From the NCBI GenBank assembly GCA_013433145.1, contig CM024168.1, positions 14,190,868 to 14,254,867 of the forward strand: a DNA stretch of 64,000 nucleotides. The letters run 5' to 3'. The notes beneath the pieces are model-generated. The model did not search any database. It was not told the DNA's origin and was given only the letters and a program-made list of their open reading frames with translations. The translations under genes were made by a program, and so were the position numbers. Within the stretch, counting starts at the first letter, position 1. Each line of letters begins with the position of its first letter. Source of the stretch: Ascaris suum. Its lineage: Eukaryota; Nematoda; Chromadorea; Rhabditida; Ascarididae. Of the stretch, positions 16,150 to 28,600 are shown piece by piece.

Positions 16150-16333
16150 GAAACAAAGAATCCGTTCAAATAGAAAACGTTTTCTTCAGTGTTGAAAAAA
16201 CTGCCTAAGAGGATTTTCAATTGAAGGAAGCACAGGTGGGAAAGTCTTATCGTTAGTATAATAGCTTGATTATTAGAAAATTTTGTAAATAAACACTAAA
16301 AACGGCTGCTGATAAAAAAATTCGATCCGAATA

Positions 16334-17847
16334 TCAATAAACGCTTTTAACTTCGGCGGCTGGAAAGTGATAATATGTGAAGGAATCTCGACGAAAGTTC
16401 CGCGCGTTGGTCGGCCACTAAACACAGACAAACAGACAGACAAATAAACGGACAGAGCGACTGTCATTAATGACAAGCAAACTAAAAAGAAATAAAAGTG
16501 ATGTTCATCACGCAAAATCTCAAAGTCAAGCGAAAGAATACTCAAAAATTTGGATGCGTACATCATTCGCGCAAAACATTTTTAGCGTTAAAAGTGCACT
16601 AAATGTATTTTCAAATGAGATACGTCGAGAAGGCTGTATCGAAATGATTTACAAAATGCCTTTGAAGAGTTAGTAAATTTGCTGATAGGTCGGTGATAAG
16701 CTATCAGCTTTATAATTAGGACCTGAAAAAAAATTAGAGTGCTGATGTTTTGCAATATCCGCACAGAATAAAGCTTGAGGCTATTTGCTATTGAAGAAGA
16801 AAAAATTTATGTATTTGTGTAAAAATTCACTCAATAAAATCAAAAAACTCCACGACCAGAAAGTTTAAGAGGCAAAAACTTCAAAAATAGTTCGAAACTC
16901 GCTTATCCGAAAAAAAAACTCAAACAGTTTAGTTCGTGGAATTGTGAACACATAAACTTGGCTTGTGAGTTATTCAAAGCAACAAAAAAGATAGCTAAAG
17001 AAAATGTAATAAACTAAATTAGTCAACTCAGTGAGGTCAAGGTTATGGCATAAATATAAATCTTGAATGAAAAATATAAATAGTTGAAAAGAAGATGATG
17101 AAAATTACAATTGCATTTTTTATTTCATACAAAATACCTCAACGATTAGACATTTTTTTAAACGATAGCAATAACAAAAATAGCAAACGAAATTGCATTC
17201 GAGACATTCTAATTGAGTGTTTCGCAATGAATCGTTGATGAGTTTAAATAGGAGAGCGAAAACGATAGCGAATCGCCTCCACAATCGGGAACGTTGCGTG
17301 AGTGTATTCGGCGTTTATCCTTCGCATTCATCAACATATATTAGGTGAAAGTTTTCGTTTCACTTGCGTAACACTTGAAAATATCGAAAGTGAAATCGCC
17401 ACAAAACTTGCTGTTACGACTCATCAACGAGGCCAATTAGTGACCAATCGACTGGACCACCAAACATATAACAAATATTTCGATTGATGACAGACGAGAT
17501 TCTGTGAGAGAAATATCACATTTTCATTAACGGATGAGGAATAACGCTCAAGTGGAAATTTGCATTGAGATTGGCTCATTGAAGAAAATACAGGTGTTTA
17601 AGAGAAATGAAGAGAAATATTAAGGAGGCGACAGTCAAAGAAGAGTGAATTCATCGCTAGAGGAGATGAGTGAAACAAGAATGAGGGCACATCATGTATA
17701 AGAAGGTGAGGATGTTCATCGGCGATGATATGTACCTTATCTCCGGTTGACATCCGAACGATTGGTGGATTGACACGATCTTGGCCGTCGATCTTCGTTT
17801 TCATCCCGAACGTATTCGCAGATGCCCTCACGGATCCGAGGTCATTC
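16334..17847 (-). CDS. Candidate two-exon fragment, unknown protein
   Basis: Exon 17847-17736 has a good acceptor (CGATGCAG|G) and donor (GATAAG|gtacat). It encodes 37 residues including NDLGSVRASANTFGMKTKID and RVNPPIVRMSTGDK, and is GC-richer than its surroundings. A phase-compatible terminal exon lies at 16417-16334 (acceptor TGTTTAG|T), encoding WPTNARNFRRDSFTYYHFPA and a short tail to TGA. All three frames of the second exon are open, so its frame rests only on phase. The first exon lacks an identified 5' partner. I do not recognise the protein. Confidence 0.35.
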
Positions 17848-19982
17848 CTGCATCGCTACCACTTATTATGTTTCTGCTGTTTGCGTTCTTTGGGCGTTTT
17901 CATTTGATTATAATCGTAAATCAATGCACATTCATTCAGCTCTGCATGCGATTATCAAAACTTTCGATTTTTTCCTCACTCAAGAATCAATTGCAATGCA
18001 TAAATAGAGGAACAACAATAATCCAAAAACAATACAATACCATAAAAGTAATGCAGTAATGCCAACACCACGAACAGAGTAATCATAGTAAATCAAATAC
18101 GATATAATATGTGATATTATTGCAACAGTTATTTGCAATAAATTCAACAAGAGAAAAGTAAAACAATATAGCCGTAAAAGTATAACAATATTTTGGCATT
18201 ATAGGTCTCAGGAATTTAGAGTCAGTTGTTCTTTAATTTTTTAAGCGATCGCTCTGAATGTGAATTAAAGAGAAAAAACGCTGTAAGATTTCATATGCAG
18301 AGAATGAAAAAATTTTAAGTTTTTCGCTTATGCAAAACTCATATTTGATATTCGCCGGTAGCTTTGACTCCTCTCAGTGATCTGCATAACATCAGCCCTC
18401 TCATGTGGATGGCACAAGACATAGCTGCATTGAGTCCATCGACTATTGTATTCGAATGTTTAGAGTGGTGTACTCCCCACCTCAGTCTTTTCCTTCGGTC
18501 TGCTCCATAAACGTATATTATCACGACCAAAGCGTTACCCCTGCTTATTATTGAGCAGGCAGATCTTGCTCTATTTTATTAGTGCAAAAGCCTTTAACGT
18601 GTATGCTCATGGTCACACCGATGCTAACATTTATATACATACATCTTAAGTATATTTGCAAAGCTCGTAATAGCGATGTTTGCGCGACACGCACGTCTGC
18701 ACACTTGTCCACCATTTTCAACTCTGGTGCCACTGAAGGTATTTGGAGAACTTCAATGGTATACCATCTAATGGTCTGCCTATATGAACAATCACTGGTC
18801 GATCTACTTCGAAAGCAGTTATAACCGTATAAATGCGCCTATGAGCTTTGCAATCAGTCTGGCCAGATTTTCATTTCAAAGCAATCGGCTCGCAAGAAAA
18901 GTATATTTTAATTAAGACGTGCAGAGAGTGGTCGGGCTAGTTGTAATATGAATGCTCTACTGCGGATATTTTGCTCTCGGTTGACCTGGTCGTTCTGACA
19001 AGCGGAAATGCAAAAGCGCATGTTGTGTGCTAGGCCTTCTAGCGCGCATTTCCACCCATTTCATCAAACACTACCTGCACAAATATCATGCAAACGTGGT
19101 TTGTAAAATAGATCAGCTGGGCAGTCGTTTGGTTGAGTCGGAGCAGTCTCACAATAACTGCTCGAGCACTATAAGTCGCATATATGGACTTAAAACCACT
19201 AACTTTAATGGCTGAAAATTTGAATAGTGGTGACAATAGGGTATAAAATTAGAATCGTGAAATACCACAGTGATCAGAGAGAAAGGCATTAGCTCCAGCC
19301 GGTATATTCGTGTTTGTAGCAGTGCCTGAACGCTATGAGAGGGTTTTCCACATCATCAAGTAGAAATATAATTTTATTACGCGACTAATTGAAAAATGAA
19401 TATCCAATAAAATATTTCCTCTAATTTTCTATCTTATTCGATTTGCGTATCTGAATTTCACATTTTATGATGGAACCATATCAAATATTCATTGTTTGCT
19501 TTATTTAGTGCATTAATTTCAAATGCAGTATGATCGAGCATATTCGAATAATCGAATAATGAAGACAAGCTTAAGAGATACTCTCAACACTCAAAAAAAC
19601 AACAATAAATGTTGCAGCAATATTCGTATTATCTTATAGTAACCGATGCTCTCCGATCTAGAGAAATATTTTTGAAGCAATTTTTTCTTTGCAGATCATT
19701 TTCTCTCAGTCAGTGAACATTAGGTTTATGTGTTGAATTTTTCAATTCGATTGTCACTTATTGCTCATCATTGCTGAATGAATTGAGAAAAGATAAAAAA
19801 GGAACATATTTATTAAAAAAAGTTGAATGGCGTTATACAGTCGATGAAAACGCCGAGCACATATATCATCTCATTAAATGTTCTAAATTATTAATCGCAA
19901 ATTTTATCCATTGTTTACTTGAGATGAGTTTTCTTTTCAATGATTTATACTAGTAATTAACACCTGTTGCAGTTTGTCGCTT
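17848..19982. other. Possible exon remnants, unassigned
   Basis: About 2.1 kb. Between 18340 and 18830 and at 19030-19230 the composition is less AT-rich and several frames are open on both strands. An example is plus 18353-18508, containing PLSDLHNISPLMWMAQDIAA. None could be joined by consistent splice sites, so no gene is called. The stretch may hold exons of a gene I could not assemble or a decayed gene. Confidence 0.35.
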
Positions 19983-20174
19983 TTAGTTGTCTTCTAAAGA
20001 AACTTCCGATTTCAACTTCCTATTTCTTTTCGTGCAACGATAATCAAAAATCATACGTCTGAAAAATGCTCCTGCATTAACTTTATTTGGTAAGGAGATT
20101 TTTGGAGATATTTCATTCCTTGCCGCCTTCTCATTCTTTACGCTTTGGCACACTATATGTCCGTGTCTGTTCAC
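19983..20174 (-). CDS. Candidate terminal exon, basic protein
   Basis: 64 codons from a possible acceptor (TCCGACAG|GTGAAC) at 20174 to a TAA at 19983. The peptide is rich in Lys/Arg/Asn (NEKAARNEISPKISLPNKVN, CTKRNRKLKSEVSLEDN), like a disordered basic C-terminus. No upstream exon was identified. Function unknown. Confidence 0.3.
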   Translation of the reverse strand: MNRHGHIVCQSVKNEKAARNEISPKISLPNKVNAGAFFRRMIFDYRCTKRNRKLKSEVSLEDN

Positions 20175-21204
20175 CTGTCGGACAATTTCAGTTCAGCAAC
20201 TACCAAAGTTTAGAGTTAAGGAATTTGCAGAGTGTAATGTACAACTGAACTTTTAGACCATATATGATGTTGATTCATCAACTCTCTATGAATCTGACAA
20301 CGTTTTAAGTGTTGCTTCTTTTGATAAAGTCCTCTTCACCTTAGGCAGAAAAGATATTTTCGTATTTACTCAGCGTTGTATGTTTACAATAATATGCTTG
20401 CGGCAAACGGTATCCGATACGGTGGAAACGCACCTCATTGGTACCTCAAGCTATCAGCATGCAACTGAGTAACAGTGCAGATGCGGACCATTTCACGTGG
20501 CAGATGTTGGACGATTCCATGTGCCCATTTCAAAGTATCTCGGCAAATCTATGCGAACTCCTATTTTTAGTTCTATGGACTCCGCTTCAAATTTCTTAGC
20601 TACATGTTTTGAAGTGTCGTCCAATCGGTATCGTTTCTTGGCCTATTGGCTAAGAAACCACAGCACGGCGTCTACTGGCTAAGACCAAAGTGTACTACCT
20701 ATTCTTGTCAACTTAATCTCTAATCTTTCTAGAGTGTCATATTTTGTAACTTAGTCAGGTGAGCGTGTGCTTGCTCTTCGCCTTCCCGCTAGTCGGCTAG
20801 GTGCTGGCCCATCCTTTGGATGGATAGTATCACATGTGCATTTAAGCGGCTATGTAAACATGTGTGGTTTCTCTTGAAGCTTTACCAGATACTCTGCGAA
20901 GTCGGCACAGTAAAGGGGTGGAGATTTTGTTCAAAGCTTAAAACACACTGACATAAAACCGACAAAAACAGGGAGATCGGGAGGGGAAGAAGGCTTGCCC
21001 AACAGGGCCTCGCCACTACCCACAGTGCCCTTGCGCGATACTGACGACCGACGACAGCAGCGCTCCGCTCCGACGCCGACGCTCCCGCTGCTGCTCGAAC
21101 CCTCGGGGACAAACCGACAATGACTCTGCGAGCAAATACACTCCCCTTTTATACGCATTTTAAGAATTTTTGATGCTATTTAAAATGTGCCCAACCTCCA
21201 CATT
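20175..21204. other. Intergenic with a GC-rich island
   Basis: About 1 kb downstream (minus sense) of the candidate at 21205-21590. Positions 20940-21130 are clearly GC-rich for this window (runs such as GCGCTCCGCTCCGACGCCGA), and two minus frames are open across it. It could be a 3' UTR or alternative last exon of the minus-strand candidate, or a promoter-like island. I see no tRNA or snRNA fold. Confidence 0.4.
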
Positions 21205-21590
21205 TTACTTTCTCGCAATACACTTTTGCATTTCCTGCGACGATTTTCTGCTTGCGTCGATGGGACGGGCAGATATGCACGGAGGGTGAAAATGTCCTTC
21301 GGGCGCATGAAGCCGTCGTGGACTTAGTCGATCTCGCACCTGAAATTGAAGTTGGAGTGGTAGACGTGGTGTAATTGTTAATCTGCTTTTGCTTGTTGGA
21401 TATGTTTTTCATGTTGCATGCGAAATGTTGAGACTATAAGCTGGTGAAGGCGATGTGTTGTCCAACTGCGTTGTTGTTTTGCTGGATTCTTCCAGACATT
21501 TACCTGAGTCACCAGTCCCGAGGTTCCGGAGGTTTTTTGCGGCTTGTGAACACAAACTACTGCTTTCTTCCTAACGAGAGTTAATTCCAT
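21205..21590 (-). CDS. Candidate two-exon small protein, 73 aa
   Basis: ATG at 21590; exon 1 is 21590-21504 and ends at donor ACTCAG|gtaaat; exon 2 is 21339-21205 with acceptor TTTCAG|GTGCGA and stop TAA. Phases match (0/0). The peptide is basic and Pro/Ser/His-rich (MELTLVRKKAVVCVHKPQKT, PRRLHAPEGHFHPPCISARP). No domain is recognised. It lies about 1 kb upstream of, and divergent from, the dynein gene, so an upstream noncoding transcript is an alternative reading. Confidence 0.33.
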
Positions 21591-22578
21591 ATTTTCTGTT
21601 CTTTTCTAATAATGGTGCTTTTGACGCTGTTTTTTTTTTTTGTGAAACAATCACTTTTGTCTTTCAGCAAATCTCTCTGCCTTTGAAATTTCGAAAATGT
21701 CGATTCAGTTCCCTCACTTCTCACTCCCTGTTTCAGGGAAGAGATCGGAGTCATGTGTGTAACAATGGCTCGAGCTATGCCACGCAGGAGGAAATATAAT
21801 GAGACTGCAGCTGGAGGGGGAGTGTTTTATGAATCCACGCCCAAACAAACTCATTACCTCAGCCACTCAGTTTATTTTCCTTACTCCAGTTTACTTGTAG
21901 AGTAGACACTTTTGGGCATTCTTATTAACCGACAGAGGTAGCTATACAGACAGCGGTATTTCGTGATTACTACATACTTAGTAGAAGCATACTCTCTTAT
22001 CAATAGGTTTAAGTGAACAAGAAATCAAGTGAATGATACCTCATTTTCTCCGCCAGCGTCATCTGGCCTTGTTTGTCTCACTGCGATCTAGGCCATGTCC
22101 CATGCCTCTTCTTGAGCGTAGTCATCCCTCAGGTCCCCCTCCCTTTCTCTCCTTCCCCATCTTTCCCGCAGCACTGTTCAAGCTAGCTCTGTCACTGCCG
22201 ACCGGTTTCGTGATACACCTCGTGATTTTTTTGACGCCACAATTTTAGCCTGCCTTACCTATGTCCTCTCTTTCCTCCCCCCCCCCCCCCCCTCCCCGTT
22301 GTTTATTGCAATCAAATTGGTTATATGTGCAACGGTTTTATGTATGTAGCGTGATAATCGGTCGTCACGTGGAACACTTTTTCAGTTGTATGGATGGGGA
22401 TTCGTTCACTCAGCTTGAAGCTCCTATGTGGTCCCAGCAGAGAGCAACTGTTGAAGCTGTGATTTCCTTTGAAGGAATTAGAGGGGGGAGTAAAGAAGGT
22501 ATGAGTTTGCTTAGTGCAAAAATATGCGATACGTTCGTTGTGCCCGTGAGTCACATGGATGTGTTATGTTTGCAATCA
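21591..22578. other. Region upstream of the dynein gene
   Basis: About 1 kb with pyrimidine-rich stretches and a C-homopolymer (22277-22292). Plus-strand open frames at 22033-22248 and 22261-22617 run across these low-complexity runs and end at the trans-splice region. I do not treat them as genes. It probably contains the promoter and outron of the dynein light intermediate chain gene. Confidence 0.45.
22277..22292. repeat. Poly-C homopolymer
   Basis: Sixteen consecutive C residues on the plus strand, 328 bases upstream of the dynein gene start. Similar C-runs occur at 35008-35021, 45596-45607 and 60837-60857, an unusual number for so AT-rich a window. Confidence 0.95.
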
Positions 22579-22579
22579 G
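22572..22579 (+). promoter_or_regulatory. Possible trans-splice acceptor of the dynein gene
   Basis: The sequence TATGTTTGCAATCAG ends at 22579, 41 bases before the start codon at 22621, with no ATG in between. In nematodes an acceptor just upstream of the ATG without a cis donor usually receives a spliced leader. This is inference from position only. Confidence 0.35.
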
Positions 22580-22620
22580 TTGCGTGTCACTCTAGGCCGG
22601 CCAGGAGAACAAGTTGAACG

Positions 22621-25600
22621 ATGCCACCAACAGGAACACTCAACCTTCCGGTACACACTGTCACTTCTGTTGCATCCGTCGGACCCAATACTGACGATGA
22701 AAAAATCTGGTGAGGATTTAAAATTTCTGCTCATTGTAACGGTTCGATTGATCGGACGACGCTATTTACTCACCAACATTGCTTTCACTGCATAATTGTT
22801 GTTGTAATTTCCATTCGTTTCAGCAGATTTAAATCTCGACGATGTGTGATAAAGTTGGGGGTGGGCAGAGGAAGAGGACAAATGAGGGAAGAGTAATCAA
22901 TAATTCAAAAAACCGGCAAAACGTCAAATTGAGCTTAAGCGTAACTTCAGAAGTAAGTTTGTTAAAGGCAGCTGTCGTATGAGAAAATGCTAACCAGTGA
23001 CGAATAAAGATCTCAGCCGCCATTTTACCGTCATTGGTACCACTGCTTTTTTTTCTTATTAGGTGAAAATTTTAGTGATTTTTTTCACAAAGAATGTAAA
23101 ATGCAGTGGGTTTAAAGGCTTGAAGTTGGCACTTATTGAAAACAAGTTATTTGAAGTGATGTTTTAAATGAATATCGGCATTCTATTCTTTGAGTTTGAT
23201 CGCTTCGATTATATTAAGAGAAGTGAATTTTTTTAAAATTTTATTTAATCTAATCACAGATGTGACTTTGTTAGTACATTGCTGATCTGAACTGCAGTTG
23301 CCGATCGGCATTACAAGCGATCAGCTCAAATTGCCACGCACTTCACTCGGCAAGAATAATTCATTCACTCAGGGTTGTGCCGACATCTTGTTGAACTACT
23401 TAAACTCTGCTATATATAGTAAAATTTGTTTATTTGATAACGATGACGTAATGTTTCCGAATTTAGGACGCAGATTCTGTCGGAAGTAAGCGCTAAAGGT
23501 GCCAATAATACTCCACAAGGTTCAGTGCTTTTCCTTGGTAAGTGCACTTTTTTCATTTTCCATCCATTCAAAATCTCCACCACAAAACATCTGATCCGAA
23601 GAACCCAGCTGAAAATCGTGTCTTCCCACGTTCATCTAATCGAGCCTTTCAGAAAGTTTTGCACAAGCACGAATCTGCTTGTTGTTTTGGACCTTTAGTC
23701 GTGTTGCATACAGCTATAGCCGAACAGTTCTGTAAAAACCTAAACAGGCAAATATGTTCGTGTGAACTTAGTGTGCACGACGAATCGCATTCATTCAATA
23801 AAGTTGCTATTCAACTGCAATTATGGCGCCTATTGATTATTAGGTCATTTCAAATGTGATGTTCAGTGCGGTCGAGTCACGCTATCCAGAACCTCGATAC
23901 GAACACCTCATCTCTTGCGATGTAGTCTTACCCCCTATAAAAGCCTTTCGCCCCATTTCATCACTGGCCAGACGTAATGTTTTTCAATTAACATGCCTTA
24001 TTATGTCACATTTCGAGTCAGTGAAACCGCAATTCTGGAAAACCGATCGCTTAGTGCAGTTACTTAAACGCTGTTTTGCTAGCTATGGTTTTAGTTGCTC
24101 CTGTTGCTTCATCACGCTCTTCACTTCACAGGTGCAGTTTATTTTGAGAAAGTGAAGAAGTAGTGGGAGGGAAGATGAGCGAGTTGCGGGAACACATATT
24201 TCGACATTGATACAGCTATCTTCCTATGGGATGCATTCAACGATCCCATTCTTCAGAACTATGTTGCTAGTGGTAACATCGTTATAGTATAAGTCGTTAT
24301 AGTATAAGTAGGTTGCAGGTAGTGCTCTGCGATTTTTTCACTTCAGTTCACCACAAGATCATAGGACTCCGCGTTAACGGAGTAGAAGCTCGGGTTTAAG
24401 GACCATCTTTTGTCCAGTTTCTATGCAAATGCGATGATTTCAGTGATCGAAAAAATCTTAGAGAAAAACCTTGCGCTGTATCCGTTCGATTCTCTTTTTT
24501 AAAATCTGCATGAACTACGAGCATAAATTCGTGCAAGTGGATATTTTAATTGATTTAGGCGATCGGCAAAGTGGCAAGAGTTGGTTGTTGAGTCGCCTCG
24601 AAAAGAGGGAAGCATCTGGACGTGGATCAGCACTCGAATATCATTTTTTGAATGTGCATGCTGATTTTCGAGACGCGAGTTATGCATATCAACTGAGCAC
24701 AGCCGGCAAGAATTTCATTTTTCATTTTTGCTTTCATATTCAGGAGTATTTGTAAGAGTTACTGGAGTTTACGTCATGATTGCTGACGATCAGGTACGTG
24801 GTCAAGGTTGTAGTTTTTGACATAGGTAGAGGATGGACAAGGAGGGGAAAGGAATCGCTAAACTTTTTTTCGGCCGTACTTTGGAATGGCGTATCTCCTA
24901 GTGGGAACACATCAGTTTTATAGTTCCATTCGTCAACTGTAACGAATAAGCTTTGCTGGTTCCAAATTTTGGTAACAGAATGAACTCTGAGGCTGCAAGA
25001 GGTTTTTGGAGAAAGACAATATTTGGAAATGAGGGCATGGCTGTTCTGAGTCCTTTCTGACATTTCATAGTCGAGAAATAACTGTACTTTTCAATTCTTC
25101 GGACATTTTCTTATTCCTTAGGCCGTAAAGTGAGATAGAGATAGTAGTACCGCTCAAGTGAAGCAAACTTTGCCTGCAATAACTTCACCAAACCGACATA
25201 CAGTGTTATCAGGGAAAGTGCCACCTGTAAGCCTTTTGTTAAATGAACACCTAATCCGAGAAATATTTTGTTCTAATCGTTTACAAAAAAAAAATTTGAT
25301 CAACTGCCAGAATAGCGACGCGACGCGTTGAAAATTTTAGGAAAAAGTGAAATGGCTCGGCAGTCCGCTGAAAATCAAAAAAAAATTTATAGCAGATGTT
25401 GAGAAAAGCTCACCGTTAGTCGAGGTTTGGCGGGGAAGGAAAACCCCTCCGTTTCGTTCACCTGTGGTTTTCTCTTCAAGTGATAATGGATATTTGGTTT
25501 AATTGTAAAACTTTATGCGGAGTTGACCTTTCCTTCTAGTTGAATTACTATGCATATTTTTTTTACTTTCTTCGATTGTTTTGGTAATTGCATGTGCTTT

Positions 25601-28600
25601 AATCCTCAAAAGGTTTTTATCAACGTTTCCCTTCATTCTGTTCTGTGAGTACACCACTTGCGTTTTTGTTTTATTTGATGGCAGCTTTCTCTTCCCATCG
25701 GAATGCTCCTCGCAACACACCACTAATAGTGATGTTTAGGTGCGGGAGTCGCACCAGGTGAGACTGTCACGTTACCTGTATGGGTATTGGATGGTGATGA
25801 ATCGTTCGCGCCCCTGGTTAAATTCGCATTGACACTATCACTGAGTCGCAGCGTGGTCGTACTGTGTGCGTCACTAACCCAACCTGGTGCTATCCTTTCA
25901 TCATTGAATCGATGGTCGAAACTCATCGATGCCCAGATTCAGAATATCTTCGATAAGAGTACGATTGCCGAAGCGAGACAAGCACGTTAGTGCTCTATTC
26001 TATTTGTCCGACAGATTTTGGCGGTAAACTGTTTCTTCGTGGTTTGAGGGAACGTATCAGAGGTTTTCACCAAAAGAGGCGGAAGCAAGGGAAAATATGC
26101 CAAATAACACCAGATCATTTATAGCAGAAAAGTAGAGTGATTGCTTTTCTGCTTTAAAGCAAGCTTCAGCAAAGCCCAGTACAACGGACAGGAGGATTGC
26201 TGAATAGGTGGGGCGCTTTCTTTTTGGTCGCTACGTCAGCAGTAGCGGGGAACGGTTTAGCCGTATTCGTAAACCTGTATAGCTTAAAAGCACTTTAGGG
26301 CGCTAATGAGCTCACAAAGCACACTATTGCATAAAAGCGCAGTGGCGAGGCTGCCGGTTGGTTCTTTTGAACGGCACGTCACTTTTCGGTCAATTGTGGC
26401 AACGAGTGGCTACGTAGATATCATGTGGTGCGTTGGAACTAGAAATCACAACATCCAGAGTACGCCCAGTATGCTGGTATAAAATGGCGCCTGAATTGTG
26501 TTTTTGCTAACAAGAAGCTGCAGCAGTTGGTAGATGAATAGTTAAAGAAGCAAAGATAAGAGGCTGTTAGCCGCAGCAGATTATTGTTATTGCAGAGGAG
26601 CTGTTTTGGCAGGAATATGTGGAGCCACTTGATAGCTCAATGCACAGCGACAAAATACCGTCGATGGAAACCGAGCAGGTTAGATTCTCAATGGCATTTT
26701 GAAATGAAATTTCAATATTCTGCGGGATGGGGTAACAAGGTTTGCAAAAAATAACAAAAGCTTAAATCAGTAAGCTGACCATTTGGTTCTTTGCAGTTTT
26801 GCAGTTATAAAATGGAGTTGTGCATATTGATATTTTACTCACTCCCTCTAGCTTTCTCTTCTCCATCCTGAACGATTGAAGAGACTGAGGTAAAAGTTTT
26901 CAACAAATGATTTTCTTTAACGTCAGCTTACCTCATACGACCGATTATGTTTAGTAACTTTGGGTTTTTATGGGAGGAGAGGGGATGGGAGAACTGGCAG
27001 GTTTGAGCGTGGTTTATGTTTGTCCCGATCGGTTTTTTACGGCTGTGAGATCATTTCTACTTATTTCTCAAAGGCGGACGTTCGTGCATCAGTGAGTTTA
27101 TATAAAAATGACTTTTCAACTGAATTTGATTTAAAAAGTCTCAACTGAATTTACATACAGCAGCGAGACGTGGGTAAAAGTGGTTCCAGCAAGCTTTCTG
27201 TCATAGTTTGCCCAGTTTGGCGAGCTCTTTGCTAGCTTTCCAGTCGATGATTTCTCGTAAAAATTGCTTTCATTTGTGCCACAAAACGACTATGGTTTGC
27301 TTCTTGGCACGAGCAGAGTTATTGATGGTGACATCAGCAACGCTGATTAAGCTTGTTTTTGTAAGCTTTGAGGTGTTCCTGATCTGCCGTTTTTTGTAGG
27401 ATGCCATTAACGATTCATAACAGTCGTGGTATTCATTGGCCTACGATCATAATATTGATAATTTTTGAACCGTGGTGCAAGGAAGCTCTCACATACTATT
27501 TTTTGCAAAAAAATCTTTTATTGGCACATTGTTGTGTTCATTTAGTGTTCTTATCGATAAACGTTCGGGATGTGTTGATAAGTTACAAATTGCTGGAAAG
27601 TTAATGTCAGTGATGAAGCTTGAATGGTGGAATAGATGTGCTCGATCCAAATTGTTGGCGGCTTCTAGCGAGATCCTGAAGGATTTTTCCCTTCATCCTG
27701 GGTTCTTTCACCAATTGAAAACGTCATTAACTGTGCCATTTTTTGTTCTAGTACGATCTTTCCCAAATTAAAGCCGCTTGCTCTAGAGAAGCAAGAGTGC
27801 AAGTCCGTTTAAATACAAACATTCTTCCCTCTCATGGTGAAGTGCAGGATCCCCGGGACTACCTTTGAAATAAATACGATAGCTCTCCCGAACCAAATTG
27901 GTTAACTTCTTTTAGGTAACTAGACGTTATGATTGTTTTGTTGATACGAATTAAGTTTAGGTGTTGCTCCCATTGCAACAAAATATACTAACTAGAAACT
28001 CGGGAGTGGCATTGGTCGTAGTGCTAACGAAGTGCGACCTAGCACACTCGGAGCTAAGCGATGAACAACTCGACCGTGTACAATTCCACGTCAGAAAGTT
28101 CTGTATGCAACATGGAGCGGCATTGGTTAGTTGTATTTACTGCTGCATTTGTGGTCTCGAAGTGGAGCTAGTAGAACATCTTTATGTTGGTAAAACGAGC
28201 GCTCATGATTAGTCAGTTTTTTTTTTTTTTCTTGGAGGAGAACGTAGGGATTTTTATAGTCAGTAGCGAAATATGAATATTTTTGTTACATTTTCTAGGC
28301 AAAAAGAGATTCCTTTTGCATATTCGATACAGTTCGAATAGTTTGGCGGGGAGTATTTTCTGCGAGGTTGTAGAGAGGATGACAAGTTTAGTCCCCTTAA
28401 CACGATTGGTGCACCAATATTAGTCTTGTTTTATGCTTTATTGGCTCTTTGCAACACAATCATAGCAGATGAGTTCATGTAAAATGCTTGATTTCAAAGG
28501 GATTGGCGGGAAAATAGCGACTTTTAAAATGCTGCACTTGTTTGTCTAGAGGAGCTGATCAGCTTAGCCGTTTCATCGACGTGCATCCTCAAGGCGAAAT

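Noticed and set aside
24361..24405. Short hairpin-like sequence ACTCCGCGTTAACGGAGT considered as a tRNA arm
   Set aside because: No full cloverleaf, no GTTCNANNC T-loop at the right distance. No convincing tRNA was found anywhere in the window.
24743..24793. Possible small exon inside dynein intron 3 (acceptor TATTCAG, donor CAG|gtacgt)
   Set aside because: It keeps an open frame, but the exon 3 end at 24705 joins directly to 25740 and gives the conserved continuation to VWVLDGDE. An insertion here has no counterpart in the family.
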